DNA of 64,000 nucleotides, taken from positions 1 through 64,000 of the forward strand of contig NZ_QGHD01000003.1 of the NCBI RefSeq assembly GCF_003148885.1. The letters run 5' to 3'. Positions 57,628-64,000 of the stretch are shown piece after piece. The position numbers were made by a program, and so were the translations under genes. The stretch comes from Hallerella porci (GTDB taxonomy: Bacteria; Fibrobacterota; Fibrobacteria; Fibrobacterales; Fibrobacteraceae). The stretch's first letter is position 1. The number at the start of each line of letters is the position of its first letter. The notes beneath the pieces were generated by a model. It was given only the letters and a program-made list of their open reading frames with translations. It had not been told where the DNA came from and made no database searches.

Positions 57628-59306
57628 AATATCTCCTCGGCATTTTAGCGTTTTGCATTTTCGCATGCACCGCTGATTATGATACCTTTGGCACATCGGA
57701 TTATCGTGTGCTGAACGATTTGAGTTTTCGAGAACAAGTGAGCGCTCCTGCAGTTTATTCGAGCGAACATCGCTTGGAATTTGATTTGCAAGAAATTCCC
57801 GATTCCTTGGAAACGTGGGATTCGCTTACGATTGATGATATCGATGTCAGCCATTTTGCGACGATGCATTTAGTTGAAAGTCGCTTTTCCGAATTTCCGC
57901 AAGATTCTCTTGAACTCGATTCATTAGCCGATAGCGTCGCTTATGCAGAAAAGCCTTTGCGCGAAGGCGAAAAAATTCGCTTGCCCGCGGGTCATGTGAT
58001 TTATATGCTCGTCGTTTCGGAAAGCAAAAAGAAATCCATTTGGAAATTGGAATTTCGCGTTCCCGAAAAAGTGAGCAGTTCTTCGGACGAAGAAAGTTCA
58101 AGTTCCGAAAGCGTTTCAAGTAGCTCCGAAAAAAATAGCGGAGAAATTTCTTCGAGCTCTTTCGTGGGAAAAAGTTCTGCTTCCGAAAAAAGTTCTTCGT
58201 CAAAAATTTCTGAAAATTCATCTTCGTCCGAGGCGACGCCAAATTCTTCGAGCGCAGAAGTTCTTTCGAGTTCTTCGGCGGAACCGTTAGACGAAAGCGC
58301 TCCGCAAATTCTTTCTCTTTCGATTGCGGGGAAAAAAGCGGAAATCGATTTGGAGCGCTTCGCTATTCATGTAGACTCTTTAGAATTTCGCACGGATCTT
58401 TCGAAATTAAAACTTTCGGAGCTCACGCTTTCGGAAGGCGCAATGGCAAATGTGAAAGTGGGCGAGTCTTACGATTTTGGTTACGGTGTCGCAGTCACTG
58501 TAACGGGGAAAAATGGCAAGACGACAACTTATCAAGTGAAAGCGGGCTATCAAATTCCGGGAAGCAATTTTAACATTTGGAAAAATAGCGATGTCGTTCC
58601 CGATACGCTTTGGAATAATGCGAATACGATTTTAACGACGACAGAAAAATACACATCGGGTTCGATGATCGGCGCAAAAATTACAACGGGAAAAGTCGTC
58701 GGCAAAGTCGCGAGTGGAAGCTTATATACCGCGGACTTTAATCCGAAAGAGGTTGCCACCTTAGCGATGGCGGATGCTTCGAAATGGCCCGATGGCAATG
58801 AACTTCTCGATTTTGGAAAGCCATTTGGCGCGCGTCCCGAAATGATGGAAGTGAAATTTTCGTATACGGGAAAAGGCGATAGCTGCGAAATGTATATCCT
58901 TCTAGAAAATCGCACGGGAAATAAAAACATTAACCGCAAAGCGAGCGATGTGAATAAATTGATTGCTTCGGCGTGGTATCGTTCGACGACGGCAGATAAT
59001 TCGGGTCGCGTCAATCCCGATGTCGTAAGCATTTCTCCCGCTGACAAAAATGGAATGCGGACTCTTCTTTTAAAACTGCATTACGGCGTTCCGCTTTCTG
59101 GCTCTGCGATAGAAAAGACCGCAATTTTCCGCACGACTCTGCAATCCAAAGAAAGTGTTGCGATAAACAACAGTCTCGTTCAAGGGACTGGCGAAGAGCC
59201 GGTGACGCATGTGCGTATCGTCTTTGCTTCGAGCGCAGACGGCAATCATTACAAAGGCGTGAAAGATGCAACTCTTATCATCGACTCGGTGCGTTTAATT
59301 TACTAA
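57624..59306 (+). CDS. Serine-rich lipoprotein with PCMD-like C-terminal domain, copy 2
   Basis: A 560-residue paralogue of the preceding protein. Lipobox IFAC (Cys near 15). The first 150 residues include strand-rich sequence ending IWKLEFRVPEK, followed by a Ser/Glu linker (about 152-220) and a short Ig-like unit (about 225-305, ending YQVKAGYQIPG). The PCMD-like domain then has FGKPFGARPEMMEVKFSYTGKGDSCEMYILL and ends VRIVFASSADGNHYKG...LIIDSVRLIY. The match is strongest in the KPxxARPxxxE...SY segment. It starts at ATG overlapping the previous stop (ATGA). Confidence 0.7.
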   Translation: MKYLLGILAFCIFACTADYDTFGTSDYRVLNDLSFREQVSAPAVYSSEHRLEFDLQEIPDSLETWDSLTIDDIDVSHFATMHLVESRFSEFPQDSLELDSLADSVAYAEKPLREGEKIRLPAGHVIYMLVVSESKKKSIWKLEFRVPEKVSSSSDEESSSSESVSSSSEKNSGEISSSSFVGKSSASEKSSSSKISENSSSSEATPNSSSAEVLSSSSAEPLDESAPQILSLSIAGKKAEIDLERFAIHVDSLEFRTDLSKLKLSELTLSEGAMANVKVGESYDFGYGVAVTVTGKNGKTTTYQVKAGYQIPGSNFNIWKNSDVVPDTLWNNANTILTTTEKYTSGSMIGAKITTGKVVGKVASGSLYTADFNPKEVATLAMADASKWPDGNELLDFGKPFGARPEMMEVKFSYTGKGDSCEMYILLENRTGNKNINRKASDVNKLIASAWYRSTTADNSGRVNPDVVSISPADKNGMRTLLLKLHYGVPLSGSAIEKTAIFRTTLQSKESVAINNSLVQGTGEEPVTHVRIVFASSADGNHYKGVKDATLIIDSVRLIY

Positions 59307-59314
59307 GGACAAAG

Positions 59315-60619
59315 ATGTTACTCAACTGGGAAACTCTTCTTTCGGCGACGCGGTATGGTCATCCCGCTAGTTTAGATCCGAACCGTTCCAATTTTCATCG
59401 CGATTATGACCGCATCGTTTTTTCTACCGCTTTCCGCAGACTCGGTCGCAAAACACAAGTGCATCCGTTCTCGGTAAACGATCATGTGCACAGTCGTTTA
59501 ACGCATTCGATTGAAGTTTCGAGTGTCGCGCGGAGTTTAGCGATTACCGTATTCAACGAAATCAAATCAGAATTTCCGCGGACATTTAACGCTTATCATT
59601 TGGGGACAATTGCCCAGTCGGCGGCGCTTGCGCACGATATTGGGAACCCGCCTTTTGGACACGCCGGCGAAGCCGCTATCCGCGATTGGTTTAAGAAAAA
59701 CCGAGACTCGGCACCGCTCCGCGGATTTAGTGACCGCGAAATGAAAGACTTTGAAAATTTCGATGGCAACGCTCAAGGTGTCCGCATCCTTTCAAAATTG
59801 GAATATCATTTTTTAGACGGCGGCATGCGCCTTACTTATCCGACCGTTTCGTCGATGATGAAATATCCGCGTCTCGCTTATTACGGAACGCCGACGAGTT
59901 TATTCCAAACCGAAGCCGAAGATTACCGCGAAATGGCAACTATTCTCGGCATTCCCGAAATCGCCAACGGCAAATGGATGCGTCATCCGTTAAGCTATTT
60001 GGTTGAAGCCGCTGACGATATTTGCTATTCGATTTTAGATGTGGAAGATGCGATTGAACTCGGCATTTTACAATTTGCCGATGTGCGGAATATGTTCGAA
60101 TATCTCTGCGGCCCCGATGTTGACATTGACCGCGAATACAATGAAAACGGACAAAATTTCCGCGACTTTCTTTCGAGCGTCCGCGGCGTCGCCGTGCAAA
60201 ATTTAATCGATTCCGTCGCCCAAGTTTTTGTGGAACATTACACCGAAATTATGAACGGCGAATTGCAAGGATCGCTTTTGGATTTGGCGGATTCCGATGC
60301 GGTGAACGGCATTCGCATTGCGAAGCGTCTCGGTCGTGAACGCATTTATCCCGATCGTCGCAAAACCGAACTCGAAGTGGGAAGTTATACAACCCTCAGC
60401 ACCGTTCTCGATGCCTTTGTGAGCGGCGTTTACGAATTCCGCAAATTCGGCGAATCTTCTTATCGCGCATCGCGAATTGTGCGACTCATCGGGCAAGCAA
60501 AAATCGGACAATCGGTAACGCAACTCGAAGCGTATCATCAAGTGCTCGATTTCGTGAGCGGCATGACCGATAATTATGCCTCGTATTTGGCGCATCAAAT
60601 CAGCGGGCTTGTGCAATGA
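59315..60619 (+). CDS. dgt: dGTP triphosphohydrolase-like HD protein
   Basis: A 434-residue HD-domain enzyme that splits dGTP (or other dNTPs) into the nucleoside and triphosphate. Marks: NFHRDYDRIVFSTAFRRLGRKTQV at the N terminus, RLTHSIEVSSVARSL with the first metal His, LAHDIGNPPFGHAGE with the HD pair, then EAADDICYSILDVEDAI with the last Asp. The length matches type 1 bacterial Dgt. AGGA precedes ATG by about seven bases. Its stop overlaps the HAD gene start by four bases. Confidence 0.93.
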   Translation: MLLNWETLLSATRYGHPASLDPNRSNFHRDYDRIVFSTAFRRLGRKTQVHPFSVNDHVHSRLTHSIEVSSVARSLAITVFNEIKSEFPRTFNAYHLGTIAQSAALAHDIGNPPFGHAGEAAIRDWFKKNRDSAPLRGFSDREMKDFENFDGNAQGVRILSKLEYHFLDGGMRLTYPTVSSMMKYPRLAYYGTPTSLFQTEAEDYREMATILGIPEIANGKWMRHPLSYLVEAADDICYSILDVEDAIELGILQFADVRNMFEYLCGPDVDIDREYNENGQNFRDFLSSVRGVAVQNLIDSVAQVFVEHYTEIMNGELQGSLLDLADSDAVNGIRIAKRLGRERIYPDRRKTELEVGSYTTLSTVLDAFVSGVYEFRKFGESSYRASRIVRLIGQAKIGQSVTQLEAYHQVLDFVSGMTDNYASYLAHQISGLVQ

Positions 60620-61290
60620 TTCTAAACGATGCGTCGACCATTTGGCTTTTCGATTACGATTTGACCCTTTACTTTGAATCGGAACGCGCCGTTTTAAATT
60701 CCTTAGACCGTCGCATCTCTTTGTACGTGCAAAAAATTCTCGGTTGCGATTTTGAAAAGGCGCAGGAAATCCGTAAAGAATATCTCCGCGATTACGGGAC
60801 GACATTAGCGGGATTACGCGCAAAATTCGGCGTTTCTCCTGATGATTTTTTTGACTTCATTCACGAACCGGAATTTTTGATTTATCCAGAGCCCGCGCCA
60901 CAAAAGCGCGAATTTTTAATGCGGTTAAAAGGTCCGCGCTACATTTTCACCAACGGGCGCTCGGATTGGAGCCGTACCGGCTGCAAGCGCATGGGAATTT
61001 ACGATTGTTTTCGTCGCATCGTCGGGCTCGAAGATTTAAATTGGGAAGGGAAACCGCAAATTTCTGCATACGAAAAAATGGAATCGGTTTTAATCGAAGA
61101 TGGCGTTACAGAAAAAATTTTTCCCGAAAAAATTATCCTCTTAGACGATTCATTAAAAAATTTAAAACCCGCCGCTGAACGCGGTTGGCGAACAATTTGG
61201 GTAAATTCAAGCCTCGAACCCAAACCAAATTTTGTCCACGAAAAAGTGGAAAATTTGATTAAGTTAGGAATTAGGAATGAGGAATGTTAA
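60616..61290 (+). CDS. HAD-family pyrimidine 5'-nucleotidase-like phosphatase
   Basis: A 224-residue HAD phosphatase. Motif I is FDYDLTL (D13 nucleophile and D15). The cap contains LRDYGTTLAGLRAKFG, characteristic of the pyrimidine 5'-nucleotidase subgroup. Motif II is IFTNGRSDW, the Lys is in GKPQISAYEKM and motif IV is ILLDDSLKNL. It would remove phosphate from UMP, CMP or modified nucleotides. The ATGA overlap with dgt suggests joint control of nucleotide pools. A short hairpin GGCGGC-TTC-GCCGC follows near 61291. Confidence 0.85.
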   Translation: MILNDASTIWLFDYDLTLYFESERAVLNSLDRRISLYVQKILGCDFEKAQEIRKEYLRDYGTTLAGLRAKFGVSPDDFFDFIHEPEFLIYPEPAPQKREFLMRLKGPRYIFTNGRSDWSRTGCKRMGIYDCFRRIVGLEDLNWEGKPQISAYEKMESVLIEDGVTEKIFPEKIILLDDSLKNLKPAAERGWRTIWVNSSLEPKPNFVHEKVENLIKLGIRNEEC

Positions 61291-61321
61291 GGCGGCTTCG
61301 CCGCAAGGTAAAACGCGAGTT

Positions 61322-62497
61322 CTAAAACGGTAAATTTTGGTGGTTTTCGCGCGAAGCGCCGCTATTTTCATTTCTCATTAAACTGAGTAGACTAATCACA
61401 ATCCATCCGTCTTCATCGAAGTCGAAGAGGAATCCGGGTTGGACGAGAATTTTCTTTTCTTCTAATAAACGGAGAGTGAGTGCCTCGTCTTCTTCGCCGT
61501 CGAAATGAAGGGCTGCGTACCAGCCGCCTTGAACTTGCGGAAAAATCTCAGTGGACGGAAATTTCTTGCGGAGAATTTGCAAATTTTCTTGAACTCGTTC
61601 GGAAATTTTTTCTTCGTATTCTTTTGATGCGCGGAGCATTGGCTCAGCTAACGCAAAAGCGGGCGAGGCAACGCTTAAATAAGCGTCGGCGACAAATTCA
61701 ATCGCCGCTTTTAATTTTTCGCCAAGTCGTCCCGGGCGGTAGGCAATCCAACCGAGTTTTAATTGCGGCGAACCGACGGATTTGGAAAATCCGCCGAGAA
61801 AGAAAACGGGAACATCTTTAGAATCCCAATTCCACGGGCGTTCTGTTCCATCGTAAATAAAATCGCCAAAAACTTCATCGACGATAATCGCCAAATTTTC
61901 GAGACTTGCAAAATCGATGACCGCATCCCATTCGGCGTGAGAAAGAACATGTCCAGTCGGATTATTGGGAGAAACTAAAAGCAGAATTTTCGTGTGCGCA
62001 GGAAACGTGCAAAGTGAATCCAAATCGAGCGCCCATTTCTCCTTTTCGCGTTTCAAAAAATACGGCGCCGTTTTTAAATATTCGAGTGCGGCGAGGGAAT
62101 CCAAAAGCGGATAACCTGGAAGCGGTGTTAAAATGACATCGCCCGGATCGCAGAGAGTTTTGAATAAAATGGAATACGCTTCGCTTGTGCTCGAGGTGAG
62201 TTGAATCCATTCGGGATGAAAATAGCCACCGCGTTCTTGAAAGTAAGCGGCGACGGCTTTCCGCGATTCTTCCCAGCCGCTCGAATCCGGATTCCAAATG
62301 GAAAATTTTTGGGAAGCTTCGTCCAGCGCAGGTTTTAAATCAAAGGCTAAACCAACTTTTAACGGGCTCGAAAGAGTTAAGTCGGTAAACGTGCCAACTT
62401 TTTTCTTGAGCGCTGAAAGTTGCATAAAAAAAGGAGAATCGGAAAGATCCTCCGGAAGTCTTTGGGATAGACCGTTCAATGTCTTTGCCTCTTCCAA
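61322..62497 (-). CDS. PLP-dependent aminotransferase class I/II
   Basis: A 391-residue fold-type I aminotransferase. Marks: SNPTS-type TSSTSEAYSILF for phosphate binding, LVSPNNPTGHVLSHAEWD with the PLP-ring Asn, VDEVFGDFIYDG with the Asp pairing the pyridine nitrogen, and FSKSVGSPQLKLGWI with the PLP lysine near 236. The substrate cannot be named; AspC/AlaA/PatA-type enzymes look alike. Its ATG lies 22 bases inside the upstream small membrane gene, so it is likely translationally coupled. The N terminus EEAKTLNGLSQRLPEDL is unusual for the family. Confidence 0.88.
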   Translation of the reverse strand: MEEAKTLNGLSQRLPEDLSDSPFFMQLSALKKKVGTFTDLTLSSPLKVGLAFDLKPALDEASQKFSIWNPDSSGWEESRKAVAAYFQERGGYFHPEWIQLTSSTSEAYSILFKTLCDPGDVILTPLPGYPLLDSLAALEYLKTAPYFLKREKEKWALDLDSLCTFPAHTKILLLVSPNNPTGHVLSHAEWDAVIDFASLENLAIIVDEVFGDFIYDGTERPWNWDSKDVPVFFLGGFSKSVGSPQLKLGWIAYRPGRLGEKLKAAIEFVADAYLSVASPAFALAEPMLRASKEYEEKISERVQENLQILRKKFPSTEIFPQVQGGWYAALHFDGEEDEALTLRLLEEKKILVQPGFLFDFDEDGWIVISLLSLMRNENSGASRENHQNLPF

Positions 62498-62646
62498 AGA
62501 AAAAGTAAAATCGTAGCGAGGAAAACACCCGCAGGAACTGCGACAATCAAAGCGATAATCAGCAGTTTTTGAAAGCGGGAAAGACCTTGCATTTTCTCAC
62601 GAAAATTTTGCAGTCTTTCTTTTGCTTGGGCGAGTGTTTCCATCAT
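62476..62646 (-). CDS. Small single-helix membrane protein (56 residues)
   Basis: A small gene on the minus strand: a charged amphipathic helix (QAKERLQNFREKMQGLSRF, about 7-25), one membrane helix (about 28-50) and the basic end WKRQRH. It starts seven bases after the glyS stop and overlaps the aminotransferase start by 22 bases. No family recognised. Support is its place in the glyS-aminotransferase run and its clean membrane pattern; the alternative start is one codon later. Confidence 0.6.
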   Translation of the reverse strand: MMETLAQAKERLQNFREKMQGLSRFQKLLIIALIVAVPAGVFLATILLFLWKRQRH

Positions 62647-62653
62647 CAAACGA

Positions 62654-64000
62654 TTACTTCAAATGAGCGTGAATCCAATTCGAAAGATCTTCGATTTTCA
62701 CGTGTTCTTGCTTCATCGAATCGCGTTCGCGGACGGTGACCATTCCCTTGAGTTCAGGATTGACATCGTCGCCTTCGCCGATGGTATCAAAGTCCACGGT
62801 AATGCAATACGGTGTGCCGAGTTCATCTTGACGGCGATAACGCTTTCCGATGGATTGCGTTTCATCGTATTCGACGTTGAAGTCTTGAATCAAATTCTTG
62901 TAGATTTTTTCGGCGACTTCTTTGACTTTGCCTTTCTTCACGAGCGGAAGAATTGCAGCCTTGACCGGAGCGACCTTCGGGCTAAAGTGCATCACCACGC
63001 GTTCTTCGCCGTTTTCGAGTTTTTCGACATCATAAGCGTCGCAGAGAAGAACGAGGAGAAGACGGTCTACGCCCAAAGACGGTTCAACGACATACGGAAT
63101 GTATCGTTTATTTTTCACCGCATCAAAGTATTCCATTTTGACTTTGGATTCTTTTTGATGTTGCGTTAAATCGTAATCGGTGCGGCTTGCGATTCCCCAA
63201 AGTTCGCCCCAACCAAACGGGAAGTTGTATTCGATATCCGATGTTCCGTTCGAATAGTGCGAAAGTTCTTCTTTAGCGTGTTCGCGGAGGCGGAGCTTTT
63301 CTTTGTTCACGCCGAGGCTTTCGACGAATTCTACGCAAGTCTTTTTCCAATAATTGTACCAATCTACTTCGGTTCCCGGTTCGCAGAAGAATTCGAGTTC
63401 CATCTGTTCAAATTCGCGGGTGCGGAAAATGAAGTTACCCGGTGTAATTTCGTTGCGGAAAGATTTACCGATTTGTCCGACGCCAAACGGAATTTTTGGG
63501 CGGACATTGTCCATAATATTTTTGAAGTTGATGAAGATACCTTGAGCGGTTTCCGGACGGAGATAAACTTTGTTGCCGGTGCCTTCGAGAACGCCGAGCT
63601 GCGTTTGGAACATCAAGTTAAAGGCGCGCGGTTCGGTGAAATCTTTCTTGCCGCATTTCGGGCATTCGATTTCGTTATCGATCATCATCTGATGAATTTC
63701 GGGGAAGGTTTTTCCGGCGCAGCAGCTTTCACCGAGCTTTTCTTCCAAGAGTTGGTCTGCGCGGAAACGTTCGTGGCAAGCTTTGCAATCGACGAGAGGA
63801 TCCGAAAAGTTCGAAACGTGACCCGAAGCCTGCCAAACGCGAGGATTCAAAAGGATAGAAGAATCGAGGCCGACGACATCCGGACGCGATGCGACGAAAT
63901 TTTTCCACCAGAGATTTTTGATATTGCGCTTGAGTTCAACGCCATAAGGACCGTAGTCCCAAGTGTTCGCGAGACCGTCATAAATTTCGGAACCCGGGAA
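62654..64000 (-). CDS. glyS: Glycyl-tRNA synthetase, homodimeric type (5' end beyond window)
   Basis: The last 448 residues of a class II synthetase that charges tRNA-Gly, open to the window edge. Marks: FPGSEIYDGLANTWDYGPYGVELK (first block of the homodimeric type), the zinc-type CKACHERF...CCAGKTF and CPKCGKKDF cysteines, class II motif 2 RNEITPGNFIFRTREFEQMELEFF, and motif 3 VVEPSLGVDRLLL. A C-terminal anticodon-binding domain follows (KAAILPLVKKGKVKEVAEKI). This is the alpha2 form, not the alpha2beta2 GlyQS form. The N-terminal end is missing here. Confidence 0.97.
   Translation of the reverse strand, partial: FPGSEIYDGLANTWDYGPYGVELKRNIKNLWWKNFVASRPDVVGLDSSILLNPRVWQASGHVSNFSDPLVDCKACHERFRADQLLEEKLGESCCAGKTFPEIHQMMIDNEIECPKCGKKDFTEPRAFNLMFQTQLGVLEGTGNKVYLRPETAQGIFINFKNIMDNVRPKIPFGVGQIGKSFRNEITPGNFIFRTREFEQMELEFFCEPGTEVDWYNYWKKTCVEFVESLGVNKEKLRLREHAKEELSHYSNGTSDIEYNFPFGWGELWGIASRTDYDLTQHQKESKVKMEYFDAVKNKRYIPYVVEPSLGVDRLLLVLLCDAYDVEKLENGEERVVMHFSPKVAPVKAAILPLVKKGKVKEVAEKIYKNLIQDFNVEYDETQSIGKRYRRQDELGTPYCITVDFDTIGEGDDVNPELKGMVTVRERDSMKQEHVKIEDLSNWIHAHLK

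Overview
The window is bacterial chromosome that looks like the family Fibrobacteraceae (Fibrobacter or a close relative). The clues are serine-run linkers in secreted proteins and lipoproteins, a member of what I recognise as a Fibrobacter paralogous family (FGE-like domain, propeller, SGNH-like tail), a bacterial geranylgeranylglyceryl-phosphate synthase as found in the FCB group, and many outer-membrane and surface proteins. Genes are dense on both strands. Except at the far left edge there are no phage genes, CRISPR arrays or rRNA.

Layout. 1-1.6 kb: an IS256-type transposase cut by the window edge, an IS end abutting a GT4 glycosyltransferase, then a hairpin-rich spacer and tRNA-Gly(GCC). 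1.6-9.6 kb: hemW and two giant secreted Ig-like/Ca-loop proteins. 9.6-18.3 kb: GGGP synthase, a small membrane protein, an ABC transporter, two tandem PilT-like ATPases with altered motifs, a patatin-barrel protein and a DUF5683-like protein. 18.3-27.5 kb: histidine phosphatase, SRP RNA, a third giant protein (Calx-beta/cadherin), recQ and htpG. 27.7-35.7 kb: FGE-like paralogue, Wzc-type kinase, EndA nuclease, a repeat-filled spacer, M23/LysM peptidase and dus. 35.7-41.2 kb: purB, a GGDEF protein, trypsin-like protease, mtgA and a compact primase. 41.3-48.5 kb: ftsK, a standalone MetH reactivation domain, small envelope proteins, nadD and an rluA-type synthase. 48.7-55.3 kb: rpsO-pnp, wza and an MltD-like transglycosylase preceded by two small genes. 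55.4-64 kb: a barrel protein, two serine-rich PCMD-like lipoproteins, dgt, a HAD nucleotidase, an aminotransferase, a 56-residue membrane protein and glyS (5' end outside the window).

Much of the content is envelope biology: peptidoglycan cutting and synthesis (M23, MltD, MtgA), capsule export (Wza and Wzc, 19 kb apart), large secreted adhesin-like proteins and barrel proteins. The rest is housekeeping for translation, nucleotides, DNA and cofactors. The most unusual signal is regulatory. At least eleven genes on both strands carry a TAnnTTT(G/T/A) box beginning exactly 12 or 13 bases before the start codon, with no Shine-Dalgarno sequence. That geometry predicts leaderless transcripts. It often sits in very short gaps between co-directional genes, so many apparent operons may be independently transcribed. 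Genes with the box further upstream do have purine-rich ribosome sites.
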